DNA of 64,000 nt, taken from NCBI RefSeq assembly GCF_017562075.2, contig NC_054084.1:40039697-40103696 (forward strand), written 5' to 3'. This document shows positions 37,425 through 50,865 of the stretch, piece by piece. The DNA is from Anopheles merus. Taxonomy: Eukaryota; Arthropoda; Insecta; Diptera; Culicidae. The notes below the pieces were generated by a model that ran no database searches, had not been told where the DNA came from, and saw only the letters and a list, made by a program, of their open reading frames with translations. The position numbers and the translations under genes were made by a program. Each line of letters opens with the position of its first letter. The first letter of the stretch is position 1.

Positions 37425-40400
37425 ATAATAATTAATTCCTAGCAGCTGGATCTTGTTTTACTTTTTCCATCACACATTCGTCTCATGGAACCAACTCACG
37501 GATGTGATTGGTTGATGTTGGTGTATGCATGGGTGTTTGTCGCATCCAAGAGTGTATCGATGCAGTACCGATGCATCTTTCTGATTGAAAACAAGAAGAA
37601 CCATACGATGCAGTACGCATGGATGCACGGGAATGATTTCTAGCTCAGCGTAGTTTGCGGACTTCATTGGTTAGGAGGGACCTGACTATGGTCGACCCTC
37701 TGCTGCTCCCTAGTTTTTTGTCCTTCACCGTGTCATGAACTTGCTGCACTCGCGACCCGCACGATGTCAACATCGATTACGTGGGGTGCTTTTGTATTCT
37801 TTCAGCGTGTTTGAGGTTTGAAGTGTTATTCATAAATTTTTCCCTTCCCGCTTCTATCGTCATCCTCCATTACCGACACCAATCGTAAACTTTTAACTCG
37901 TACGTCACGGAAAGTTCTTTCTTGTGCATGCTGCGCAGTGGTGCCGGTACCGTCAAGACACTCGCTCGAGTCAGCGGCAGCTTCGCCCACCCCATCAGCA
38001 ACAGCAAATGACATTAGCCTCCAACGAAGGGTGCAAGAAACGAAGCCTCACCCGTGCCTGTCCATAGCCGAGGTAACGGTAAAACACGATGCAACTTTCT
38101 CGGTTGAAAGGCGGTATTCTCCACCACTTCGGGCCCAGGAAACTTAGCGACCATACTCAACTCATTTCCGGTAAGTTGTTTCATCATTCAGCACATCTAT
38201 TCACCCAAGACCTCACTCTTGGACTTGGGCGCTCTGGCACGATCGGAGAAACTTTAATGAGATACCATCGTACCGTGATCATGTCCGTGGTTTGTTGTGG
38301 TATGAATTTAAAGTCAGCTCGGTATGGTTTCGTGTTCTGGCGGCCGGGCATCGAGTGCAACTAGCCGGAAACTTTTGATCCACCCCGGTTTCGAACAGTG
38401 ATACCAACCGTTGGGTGATGTCACGCGGCAATGCTGGGAAGGATGGACATGGACAAAACAATTTCCTTCTCTTCTTGCGTGTGCTTCCCGGTTTCGCTGC
38501 AGCTTCCTTGCCTTCGTGTGAGCGTTGAATGTAAATGTCTTTTTAAATACAGCGAAGGGAGAGCACAACTCCGCAAGCCGCATGATGGACCAGATTCCGG
38601 CCAGGCGATGGAGGCAGCAGTAAAATAGTGGTGGTAGATGTGGAACAGTTAGAGAAAGTAATTTTACTGGAAAATGACACGTTGCAGAAGTGAAATAGAA
38701 AACAAAAAACCCTCTACAAACCCGCAGAAACTTTGAAAAACTGGCATATTAAAATGTCCTTTCCAAGTGCTGCTGTTTTGCTGCGCGTCTGGGAGTTATT
38801 ATTTTTCCTAGATGACATCAAGCACAGTGCTTCCGAGAATGGTTACTAAGTGATTTGCAGTTGATTAAAAAGTACGAATGCAACCATATGACTGCATAGC
38901 TTGTCTTATTGCCAATTATCTTTGTTCATTGAACAGTAAGAATGAAAACCACACCATCGATACTTCAGAAACATCAATGGACAAACCCGAAGCACTCGAT
39001 ATGGTTTGGTTTGGAATGTTCGTACGAGACCCATACATTGATGCCAAATGTAAACATTTATTTTCTGTTCATTAGTCAGGGCTAGTTGGTATCAACACAT
39101 TGCCAATCGTGTTTCCAATAATCGACACCAGCATCTTTCTGAGCCTAATGAAAGATGCTTTTGATAATGCTAATCCAGACAGTGCTGTTCTTCTTCCAAC
39201 AAATGGTCCCTTAGTCAACACTAGCGCTTATGCTCAAACATATTTTGCTATCGTATTCAGCAACGAATTGCAAGGAACAAACAACAGCGTTTGCAAAATG
39301 CGCGCTACGCTAAATAAAACTTTCCAAAATATGGTCCTGATTCGGTTGTGGTAGATTGCGATACGGAAACCGCACTACCACAACTGGTGCGCACAATGCA
39401 CAATTCTTGTTTTTTTTTTTATTTTCTTAGTTATCATTTCGGCCACATCGTACACCATAGACATAATGGGATGGAAAAAATGCGCTGCTAACCTGCTACG
39501 TAACACATTCTCGACGAGCGTATTAATATGCTGAATGCCACTGTAGCATCCTTACAGGAGAAAATGGCATGGAGCGCCTTCCCGTATATTACAATTAAAG
39601 CGCAAAAAAAATGGAGGAAACAAAACTGAGCCCTTCCTCGACCCTCTTGCTATCCACCGTGAGGGAATGAGCAAATGAAATGGTACGAAACAAGAATCGT
39701 AAATGATCCCAAAAGATACACAAAGTATGTCTGTGTTTTTCGGATGTTGCAATGTTTCTTAGGTAGGAAAGAACAATTGCGATATGGAAACCGCACTACC
39801 ACTTTACTTTAATATATTTAAATGTTTATAAGAATACAAGACACATGGCAACCTGGCAACAGTGGAGGTGATGAGTTTTGTTGAATATTTCAAACAGATA
39901 TTTCAAGAGTGTTTAATGGCAGTTTAAATTGTTTGCAATACAAACTGAGAATAGCATTTTTTATTTAAAGTTCATTGTAGTTTTAATAATTTTTAATAGA
40001 CCTTTTGTATTTTATCCAGCCTTTATAAAAGTTGAGAAAAGAGACATTTAAATATTAATTTTAGATATAAAACAACTATCCCAACGAAAAATGTGTTGGC
40101 TCCTTCTTTAAATTATTTTAATAAAACATTAACCTTTTTCAGACAAACTTTAAATTAAATGTATTTGGCATACTTGTAACTAACACGTTTGGAAACGGCT
40201 ACAGGTTTCACCTGGATTGCTGTTCATATGAAGGACTTGTATAGGGCGTCTTCTATAAAGAGGAAAATCTACTCAAGGCCCTTATAAAAGTAAATTTAGT
40301 ACTTAACGGAAGTTATTTAAAATAAACAACAAGTTAGCAACGTTTTGCAGTACAAAATAGTGCATAAGTGAAATAGTAAGCGTAGTAACTTTGATTCATG

Positions 40401-43400
40401 CACCAAAATACCAATGGTAGGGCAACATGCCAATTTGTGCATACCACACAATTACTTCACACTGCGCGTTAATTGTTGTGCTTTTTAAATTTTTTTTTTA
40501 CTTTTTGGCAATACAACTTGCCTAACCAAAATTATACCCCTCAATACACACTTTTTTCATGAAGGTATTTATTTTTGATCATAAAAAAACTGGTCCCTTC
40601 TTGAGTGGACATCTTACCAGGCGTTCCCATCCCAACCAGACATTCAACCAATCATTTCGAATTCAGGCTTCCTTTCCCTGCTGTGCCGTTGTCACTTTCA
40701 CTTACCTTCCGCCGACGGGTGCACTCCCAACCTTTCAGCTAGGCCATATTTCCCACGAAGCCTGTGGTCAATTGAACGGAAAAGATATCCCATTCCTTTT
40801 CAAAACCTCCTGTTTTGTCGCATCTCAAGCGTGAAAGAATCTTCGCTAACCAAGACAAAAAAAGTCCTACTGGCATGCGACAACGACGACGACGACACCC
40901 CACGGCGCTAAAGGCAACCACTAAGGCAATAGATAACACGTTCTGCGTGTCCGTACTTTTCGAGATCGGTCTGTGTGTTTCGTTTGCTGGGGTGCTAGGG
41001 CAGATTAAAAGAGACAAATTCGGTTGTTGCCGCATGGCAGACCACATAACTTCCACCCTCTGTTTCTTTCGATGCGCTGTTTGGAAACGATCCAACCCAA
41101 ATGGGAGCAAAGCTCTCCCACGGGTGGTGATGGCAAGGTGAGGGAGGGGGTCGTCTATCCCAAACCCCCTCACTGGCGCCAGTGACAATATCTTTAGCTC
41201 TACTTAATGTAGTTTTTTTTTTTTGTTAGATTATGTGTATGTGTGTTAAGCTGGAAATAAACTGAATTTATTTCCGGTTGTTCTTAAGCGATTTTTTGCT
41301 CAGGAATCTACAAACAAGCGGTACGACATCACCTTTACTTGAAGGTAATAATCAAGACAACATACACGAAGTGATTATCCTCCACACACACACACAAAAT
41401 CAAATGTAAGAAATAAACAAGATAATCGTTTGGGCAAATGTGAGCATGTTTGTGTGTTGCCATGACAATTTCGCCCTCCTTTATTTTTAAATCGATCGCT
41501 ACATAACCTACTTTGGTCTTGGGATTTCTTTAGCCGCTTTTCTTGAGCTAAAATTAAGTTCAAATTTATACGATTTTGATGGCATCCCGGGTTTGCTTCC
41601 TCGTACAACTCCCCAATAACCTTTCATGCAACCGACTCCGAGTGCTATCGGAAGCTTCATTTCCTGCCTTCGGCACAATGAACCTCTCGTTCCCGTCCCA
41701 TGGTTATGGGTCGTCTTGCAGGAGCCATTTTCATTTCAGTCGGATTATTCGCTTACCTTGATTTTTCTTCAGCAAACGTGAGCGGGGGCACCATGGATCG
41801 GAAAGGATCGGGATGGTACATAAAAACGATAATAAACTGTTATTAAAACTATCCCCAGCCCGGTTGTAGTTGGTTGTGCAAGAGCGGAAGCTTTTGTAGC
41901 TCGATTTCTGGACCAGGTTAACAAATGTAAAATCGTAAATTTAACAAGCTTATTAACCGGGAGGCTATAAAACTAGAGGGAATATTTAAAAAAAAACATC
42001 TCTATTCTTTTCTTGTCCGTTACACTTCATATCGACCGAGCGCTCAAACAAACGATCGGTGTGGTAAAAGTTTTGCTTGATCGGACAGAAAAGTTTCATT
42101 TAAGGCAAATTTAAGGGAAAAATTATTAAACAAACAGACAAACTAATGTACAAATCAACAGCAACAACAACTAAATGAAACACCATCTCCGCTTATTGTT
42201 TGTGATTTTTTTTAAATTTCTATCGTTTATTCCCCAAAGTGGACTACATCACTGCCGCTAAAGTAACCAAACATCACCAATTCCTTAAAGAAGGCAACAC
42301 GGGTAAAAGCCAAAATTAATAAAACATTTTCATGGTAAGAAAACTTTTCCATTTTCAGAAGCGTGCGCCCCCGCACCCACGGTCAGTGGTATGGGTGGAC
42401 TGGGCACTCTTTTGTCACTTTTGATGACGATAGCGGTCCGGCAGAATCGGGCAGTAAACGAAATGGTGGCGTCGGGTGTACTGAGAGGGCAACCACCCAT
42501 TGTGGCCAGTTTTTCTTCAAACTGTGCGGAAGCAGGATAGGAAATGAGACCGGGGAATGAGTGGAAAAAGATTTGTTGAAATTCTTTCAACGACTTCTAC
42601 TGGCGACTTTGTATCGTGGCACGTGTGTACTGGAAATGCTATCGAAGATGTTTGCGTTAAATCCACGCAGTAAGTAAAGCCGCCAAACCAGCACCGACCC
42701 GACGAGCCGAGCCGGGATCAATTCAACCAGCCATTGTAGACCACGGCAAACTGCGACCGCGGCATCGGGGATTTCAAGCCGCAGAAAAGTTCGCCAATCC
42801 ATTCGCGTCGCCGCCTTCTGTTTGGTTTGGAGCAATTGTTTTTCCCAGCCAACCATTTCCCTCCAGTTTCATTCCGTGTGCGTGACCAGAGCGCCAGTGG
42901 GTCCGCTCCTGCCCGGTCCAAGATGGATTGTTATTGTTGTTGCAAAAGTTAATTTCCCATGTGAGTAATGGATTTTTGATTCAATATGCGTTCCGTTTGT
43001 GTCGCGTGATGGTCGTTCTCTTTCGCTCTCCTCGTCTCTTGATCTCTCTTTATCTCTCTCTCTCTTTTAGCTCCATCTTGCACTCAGTCACGGGATGTTG
43101 TGGAGCCTTTTGGCTCCCATTTTGTGTGTGTGTGTGTTGTTGCTAGCTAGAGGTCGATGATTCGCGTAGTATGTCTCCGTTTTTAGAGCAACGGGTAAAG
43201 CGGTTCGGAGGTATTTGTTTTGTTTCTTTTTTTTAAGTTCACTACTTATTTATTCATCTCAACCGGTCAGCAGAGACTAACAACGAAAACAAGTATTTTG
43301 CTAGACGAACGCTTTCATCTACGCAGGGAAATGGAGTGTTTATTTTACAGTAAGTCTTGCAAAAGAAGTAATATTTGTGGTTTTATCTACATGTAAATGT

Positions 43401-43992
43401 TGTATACATTATTGAACTTGAAAACTTCCAGATGTTTATTTTTTTAATAAAAAAAAATCGCAGTTAAATTCATGATATTCCAGCCCAAATACATTTTTCG
43501 GAAAACTGAATAATAGTTTAGGCTGATGGTGTGTGAATTAGCACCGACAATCAAAAATAATTGAAATCTAAGTTGCTCGATACATTGTTGGTCACAAATT
43601 TAGCCTAATTTTACTAAACAATTTACCAATAACAATCAAATTGATGTTACCAATGCAAAAGATCTTCCTTTGATAGTTTACAATCTTATAGTACTTTACA
43701 AATATATTATCATCAATGTTTCCCATATGTTTCAACCATTTTATGAAAAATCGACACAAGTTTTGTTGCAGTAGACATCAAGATATTTTGTGGCCATTAA
43801 TTATATATGCCAAGAAATAAGACAAGCCACTAGGTGAATAACCAAGATGAGAAATAAAATAGCAAACATTTGAAACAATGAACATCACATTTTGCAATAA
43901 AGTGTTAACATCAAGTACAGCCAATTACAACCTAAACAATTGGCGTAAAGAAACGTAAACTAATAGCGTGTATGTTATCAATTAAAGTTACT
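37425..43992. other. No gene seen; one paired repeat with hairpin
   Basis: No recognisable coding family, RNA gene or transposon. A 27 bp sequence (ATTGCGATACGGAAACCGCA plus CTACCAC) occurs at 39355-39381 and again, with one mismatch, at 39776-39802. Around the first copy a stem of GTTGTGGTAG with CTACCACAAC, plus an inner TGCG/CGCA, could fold. An open, Ser/Ala/Pro-rich frame lies at about 37940-38072 between acceptor-like and donor-like sites, but the opposite strand is open too. A minus-strand 29-codon frame ends at a good donor (G|GTAAGT) near 40704. None is called. Confidence 0.45.
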
Positions 43993-44005
43993 TAAGACTT
44001 GTTTA

Positions 44006-44660
44006 CTACAGGAATATTACGGTGTTGAATACCGCCTATAAAATATTCTCCCTGATCCTTCAGGATCGCCTTGTCCCGCACGTCGAAGAGATAGTAGGAA
44101 ACTATCAAAAAGGATTTCGAAACGGAAAATCAACCACTGATCGAAACCATGCGGCAGATCTTGGAGAAGATGGCTGAATACAGAAACGACACATACCATC
44201 TCTTCATAGACTTCAAAGCCGCATACGATAGCATAACAGGTAAAACTGTACGACGCTATGAGCTCATTTGGAATCCCGGCAAAACTGATAAGGCTAGTTA
44301 GAATGACTATGACCAACGTCACTTGACAGGTGAGGGTGGATGGAAACCTCTCAGGACCTTTTGCTACCACCAAGGGTCTGCGCCAGGGGGACGATCTTGC
44401 CTGTCTCCTATTCAACCTGGCGCTAGAGAGGGCCATCCGCGACTCGAGGGTGGAGACTACGGGAACCATCTTCTATAAGTCAACCCAGATCCTGGCATAC
44501 GCGCCAAATTGAGGTGGCAAGATGGCGTGGAGGCGTCTACCATTAAGGCCGGACGGACTGACTGACGAAGGCGCGAGACCGTGAGTGGTTTCGGACACTC
44601 CTGAGGCAGGCCAAGATCGTAAAGCGGTTGTAGCGCCGGATAAGTAAGTAAGTAAGTAAG
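44006..44660 (+). pseudogene. 5'-truncated non-LTR retrotransposon, reverse-transcriptase fragment
   Basis: A 655 bp insertion flanked by the 13 bp direct repeat TAAGACTTGTTTA (43993-44005 and 44657-44669; the right copy overlaps the element's own TAAG tail). It encodes broken reverse transcriptase: NYQKGFRNGKSTTD, then after a small deletion and frame change FIDFKAAYDSI (the first catalytic Asp motif), then past an in-frame TGA GLRQGDDLACLLFNLALERA. Sequence breaks at ILAYA, where the YADD catalytic motif should follow; the next part jumps to the C-terminal end RDREWFRTLLRQAKIVKRL and its stop. So there is an internal deletion, at least one frameshift and one stop. The 3' end is (TAAG)5, a short tandem tail as in some LINE clades. 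The clade is not resolved. It is inactive. Confidence 0.93.
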
Positions 44661-44866
44661 ACTTGTTTAGTCCCCCTTACTAAATATGCTTCAATACTCT
44701 GTGTTCGCTGCTTCTGAATATGGATAGTCTGTGTTCGTTGTTTTATTGTAACTATCACTGTATAAAAAATATGTTTATGCAATTAATTAGAAATTACATC
44801 GGCTGTCCGGAATTAAAAACAAGCCAAAAAAAAATCATGCTTCGTTTTCCGTACAAGAAATAAATA

Positions 44867-46314
44867 GGGTAAGTGTACCAATTATGGCTATATTATGTCA
44901 TCAAGATACCGATTTTACTGCTGTAAAAAAAAGTATTGGGTAAAATTTTAAAAGTCTATATGTTTTCTAGAAGTCTATAATGTGTAGAACACCAGATTAT
45001 TTTTTATTTTGACTCAATGTTTAGCGAAACAATAGAAAATTTTGATTAAAAGTTACATCTCAAGTTACCAATTATGGCTATAGTGTTCCTAGCAATTCGC
45101 CATAGCTGTACCAATAGTGGGTGTAAGCCAAAACTCATGGAGATTTACACCAACAATCATGTTTTGACATTTTTTAACTCAAATCAAGTAGTAAAAAGTT
45201 CACTGTAGGTAAATTAGTAAATGAACACCATGAAATAAGTAAAATTAACAGTTTCAAATCTCCGTTTTGTCTCACTATTTGAATTGATATCAACGCTCAA
45301 TTAATGGCACAATTGATGGGGCGATACAGTAATTTACCCCCTTCCACAGTTGTATCTGTGGCTGAAACAAGTTCTTCTAAAATGTTAGGCTTTTATTCTA
45401 CTGATAACACCGTATTTTAACACAATTTATATATCCTGACAATTCTCAATATTCCTTCATTTTAAAGCTATATCGAAGCTAGCTACCATTTCAGCACGAG
45501 ACACAGTGGGCGCAAATCAGGGTGACCTGTTTGAATTGGTTTAAATCGTAGAAGAATCTTAGCCATTATCCAACTATCTTGAAGGTATTTCTGGTCAATT
45601 ATGCTCTAATTAACGATCAGAGAAAAACAAGAGCGCACTTGGCAATAGTAAGCCACGAGCGGCGTTCAGATTACACCTTTTTTTCGTATGAAAGTCATTC
45701 AAGACTGCGTTATTTCGATCAAACTTTCGATCAAATATTCGATGTTGTATAATTTTACAAGAAAATTATGCTTAAAACACAAAATAACACTTTATATTCC
45801 GAAAATAACAACGAGAAACTCCAATTTGTTCACTTGTAACCTACGGACTACGACCAAACCGACATTTTTAAACAAAGCATCCATGGTATACTGCGATATT
45901 TGGTGCATCAAAGGTTAGTAGTACCAATAATGGACACACGGAAAAAGACATATTTTCGCAGAAACAATGGTAAATTTTGATAAGAAGTCGTTAAATAACT
46001 AATATTTTGCACCAAAATGATGATTTTGAGATGAAATTATGGTTAGGTGCTTGAAAATCACTAATATCCTACAGTGCTGCTCTTAGCAAAATGGTAAGAG
46101 ATACAAAAAATCTTGCCAACACATTTTAAAAGGGTGATATTTAACAAACGGAAGTGAGCAGTACGAAACTAATCAAGCACAAATGTGTTAAAATGTTCAT
46201 ATTTGAAAGAAAAATCCTTCCGTGGTTTTAGAACGCAAATAGACTGTTTTAGAGCAAAACTAGTGTTCGTTATAGCCATAATTGGTGCTATATCCACAAT
46301 TGATACACTTACCC
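44867..46314. mobile_element. TA-flanked inverted-repeat element 2 (Tc1/mariner-type MITE)
   Basis: The 1448 bp element has terminal inverted repeats starting GGGTAAGTGTACCAATTATG on the left; the right end, complemented, is GGGTAAGTGTATCAATTGTG (23 of the first 26 bases match). It is flanked by TA at 44865-44866 and 46315-46316. The end motif recurs inside at about 45066, 45107 and 45925 and as a complement near 46271. A 76-codon open frame (45688-45918) shows no transposase motif. It lies only 200 bp from the reverse-transcriptase insertion. Length and ends differ from the element at 22865-23929, but the first 16 bases are nearly the same. Confidence 0.87.
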
Positions 46315-46316
46315 TA

Positions 46317-49300
46317 CGTGTTTTAATGAAATTCAGAGCACAATATGATAAAAAAAACTAATGTTTACTCTTTGATAACTACTTGCACAATAGATTCCGA
46401 TGTAATTCAATACAATGTGTATTTAACGCAATTGATGAGAATTATTGAAGAAATAACACTGACGTTGGTTTGAACAAAAAAAAAGCAAAGAATGCCTCTG
46501 GGTGTGTATTGACTGACCGAAAATATTTATTTGCTGTGGCTGCAGGGCCTACTAGGGCTCAGACACATTCAAGTCCATTGTGACAATTTTTAAAAAATGA
46601 AAAGCGGTATGGCCTACATATGAAGAAATTCAATAAAATAATATGCCGAATGCTCTGAATTTGAACCTGTTCGTAATTTGAATCATAACGGTATATTCTG
46701 TTCTACATTCTACCGAAAATAACGGCGCAACTGCGATTGCAACCTTAACAGTTTTAGCCAAATTAATTACTTTGAAGATAAAGTAACCAAGTTGGCTGTA
46801 AAATTGATAATAATACGAATAATTTCTATTGTAAATATGTCATATTTTTCTTTTGCCAAAAAGTTCAATGTAAAACATTAATGGTTATACATTGTACCGT
46901 ATGGTTGCGCTTCGATTTCACCGTGAGACATTCGGCAATGGCTTTGCCAGTTATGCAATCAACTCAAGTGAAACGGCCTTCTGGAGAAAGTTAAATGTAA
47001 AATTTAAAAAAAAAATATGTATGCATAATATACATATATCAAAATATAGCAATATTGTTATAAAAACACACATAATTTCATGGTCTTCGGCGAACTATTC
47101 AGTCAATTACTTCCATCATTTTAGGATAAAGAAGTCTCCTCCAATCAAATAACCTTAAAGTGTTATTGAACTCGAAAATGTTTCCATGAAAAACTAATTT
47201 TCCAAATTAACCCTTTGGAGTGCTAAGAATAACGTAATTAGATACATCACAATCTACTTGGAATCTTCACAGGTTGAGCATTACTTATCATTCGTGCTCG
47301 GTTGCTGATTAGCATAAAACGCAATTCAATTCAAAATAATAAAGTTATAATTCCAACGCGCCACTGACCAGAGCCACTTCATAGCTGTGGTCTTCCGAAC
47401 GGTCAAAGATAGATAGGATGGGAATTGGTAGCAACAAAATGGTACAAAAAGAGTGCGCACAAGTAATAATAAAAAAGCAAACCAATGACAGCTGCTGGCG
47501 CACGATGAAATATGATGCTCAAGGGGCATGGAAGCGCTGTTGAAATTGAATTTCAGCAGTAATGTGAGATAAAAGCTCATTCTTTTGTGTTTGTGACTAC
47601 GTACATATACACACAGCCATGCAACAACTTGAATGGCAAAAGGAATAGCTTCTCACACCTGAACACACACACAGTTAGAGCAGCAGCTACGTAATAATAA
47701 ATCAATAATGAATCGAAGTGCAGAGCACAGCCCCGACGTCACGTGGAACTCCCATATCGCAGCGGGAACGGCCTCGTGAGGGTTTTCAAGCATCCCGATA
47801 ACAGCCACAGAACAAAAATGCACCCAGTGTTGCTGATTGTTAAATATCGCCGTGAAAACACCACTGCCATCGCGCTTCACGCTTGGCGTCCCCAAAAGGG
47901 AATAAACCTAAATTCTTCATTAATTATATCACGTGCCTCGGGTGACAAATGTGAAGCATTATGATGCCACTCGGTGGAATTCTGCTTTTCATTTTAATTT
48001 TTCACACTTCAAGAATGGCAGGCGCTTTCGATGCCAGTAAGAGTAGCAGCAGGTGGTGGTGATGATGGTGATCCCTTCTGGCCAGTGTTTCCCGCTTCGT
48101 TTGCAAACCCTGTTCTCTTTCTCTATTCTCTCTCCTTTTCTCTCCCTTCCTCACACACATACACACACATATACTGCTGCTAGTTATCTTACGGGAAAAA
48201 CGGTAAACAATGCAGTACGAAACGAAGCTATTGACATTAGCGCAGCTAATAAACTGATAATGGTGATGAAAAACTCGCCAGCTCGTGGGTCTGTCTGTCT
48301 CCCCTTCACGCCTAGGGTATCCAAGTGAACAATGAATGGTAAATGAAAAACGCCCCCGTGTGGGAGAACGCAGCACGAGTGCGCGAAAAACACGACCCGC
48401 TACGGTGCGATAAAAAATGATCCTTCGGGCTGCAAAACCATTTCACAAATGAATACACCGGACCCCGGCATAGGGAAATAATTCATCTTCGTACCGCTTC
48501 ACGCCGGTGCTGCGCACTGTGGCAATTCTTCAACGAAACCCGGCCACACAGCGAAGCGTTAGAGACTTGGTGATGGTTCTCGAATAGTGTTTTTTTATTC
48601 TTTGCTTTGCAGTCACACAAGGGCGGCAGCATGTCCTCTCGCTATTCGCAAAGGGGCGCACGCGGTAAAGCGCATTGTCTGAAAGCGTGGCCTCAGTTCA
48701 GTACCCCAAGCGGGGTGGTATTGAAGGTTCGGATGAAGGAGCAAGCACAGCAAGCATACTGAATGAGCCGGAAGTGATCTATCACTCGACCTTGCCTCCA
48801 ACATCGCATACAGACAATCGAATGACTTTCGGTCTCGTGCGCTCTTCGAGTCTTTGCGAATGGGAATGGCGGCTTAAGGAAGGAACGCGGTGCCGAACTT
48901 CACTTGCAGCAAAGCGCTGATAGCTATAAAAGAACATTCCAAGTTAGTGCCTGCAGGCTGTTAGTGTTAAAAAAAGAACAGTACCAGCTTAAGGCAGGCA
49001 CTCGAACTAGTTAGGGCGTACGCAGCACTGCTCTGATCAGCACAGCACGTGATCCTGCCCTGTTGGGGGCTCAGTAGCCTTCATGAACCGAAGGCTTTAT
49101 TGTTCGAAAATTTACCTACGCTTCTCGTACGGTAAGCAGCTAAAGGTATCCTGCCGAGTCAGTCAGTATGTGATGGTTGTTCCTTTTTTTTTGCAGAATG
49201 CACAAAACAACTCACAAGACCAAGAGGTGCTCGGATGTGAACCATTCATACCCGCCTGTCATTAATCAGTTTCAGGTTTGGCACCGTATTTCTCCAACGG

Positions 49301-50865
49301 GCACCCCACCGATGGGTGCCCATGTGCAAAAGGTGCCATTTATTGGTAACTGATTGATTGTTTTGCTTTTTGATACGCATCCGACGAGAGTGGCCAAGAT
49401 TTGAAGTCAAGAATGCGCAATCGGGAAGAACTGCTCAACAACAGCGGGAACGCAGTCAATATGGTATCGCCGAATGAGAAGTTCCGGACAATTGATCGAC
49501 GAAAATATTGAACGATTTCCATCAATTTCTCCACACACGCACAGAACCGTACATATACATTTGCTCGTCCATCCAACCGTAGTGTGTGCGGTGTTCGGAA
49601 CCGTGGGTAGCGTAACCGTACACACCAAGTGCTTGGAATGGGCATCAAAATACGATCCGAGTCGTCGGCCTCATTCTAACACTCTGTCACCAATTCCCCA
49701 ATGTTGGTGGCGCAGCTCGACAAATTTGTCACCTTCAGTTTTGGGAAAATGGTTTTATTTGTTTCCATCTCTCATCCACTGGGTACAGCGTTTGGCATTG
49801 TTTTGCATCGCATTGATACGATATGTAACACGTGTTTGCTGGTGGAGCTCTGGTGCCATCCCTTCTCTGCCCACGACGGAACGGGTTTGATTTATGGATC
49901 CGGCGATACAAAAAACTGATTTATAAATCGAATTCATTGGTATCGGATTTCTTGATGAATGTGATGCTGATTGCTACGTTACGTTGAGCGTGTTGGTGCG
50001 AAATCGGCACCGGTATCAAATGGTTGAGACGATAAACGTATGGGATGATTATCGTTAGTGGATTATAGTTTTCTGTGCTGCATGTTCCTTTATTTGTTTA
50101 TTATTTTGATGATTAATGATGATTTTGTTGAATTGTATCGAAATATTTCAAAAATATTCTATATTTTTTGTTAAATATCATAGCATAACAATATATAAGT
50201 GTATTACCTTTAATTTTGCATCATTAGATTTTTTGTCGTTTATCAACCGTCAATTCATAATGTAAGATGATGATCTGTAAGAGAACAAACATAAAGAATA
50301 TAAAATTATGCACTTAGTAATTGATTTTAATTTTTATATGGCACGTATTTATCAATTTAACAGTACATCTGATAAACAAGATCTCAACACAACAATACGA
50401 GCTGCAAACATATCTGAATGACATTAATGTAAGTATTGTCTTTGTAAAATAGCTGTATCCGACGGAAGAAACAGTATTATAACGAAAATAAAAAACGATA
50501 GAATACGTTTTTTAGGTTATGTTATTTTGGTGTAAGTGCATTAAAAAACATGTTTTATATTATTGTTTTTAGTAGTTAGTAGTTCTTAACTACGGTGGAT
50601 ATTTCGTTGAACGGATTGTTATGGTTTTCTAAACATGGCTACTAGGATCATTTCAAGTACATTGCGTCAAATCCAATAAATAAATTAAGAAAGCAAAGTT
50701 TACCCTAGCAAAGAATAGAAAAAGGAAGAGCGCAATCTAGAGAGCAAGGTGCTTTTGAGAGAGTTGGTGAGAACAATGCTCGCAAAACACGGCGATGTGA
50801 CGACCATTACATTTTCATAGCCAAAGCAACTTCGATAAAAAAACGTATAAATTCGTTAAAAAACG
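46317..50865. other. No gene established; TATA-like site and possible short intron
   Basis: A TATAAAAG box (48925-48932) lies 150 bp upstream of an ATG at 49083. From there a 16-codon frame reaches a donor G|GTAAGC (intron from 49132), and 65 bp later a strong acceptor (TTCCTTTTTTTTTGCAG, ending 49196) would restore a frame that stops after 15 codons. The product would be only 31 residues, so this is at best a leader or non-coding transcript. Another strong acceptor ends at 48612. A perfect 8 bp hairpin (GGGCACCC/GGGTGCCC) lies at 49299-49321. Nothing else was recognised. Confidence 0.4.

Noticed and set aside
40739..41188. 149-codon minus-strand open frame
   Set aside because: Opposite-strand frame of 108 codons is open over the same bases (40815-41141), and neither has a domain. 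Mutual shadows in GC-richer DNA.
49299..49321. Bacterial-type terminator hairpin
   Set aside because: An 8 bp perfect stem without a following T-run, in a eukaryotic context; treated as a chance palindrome.
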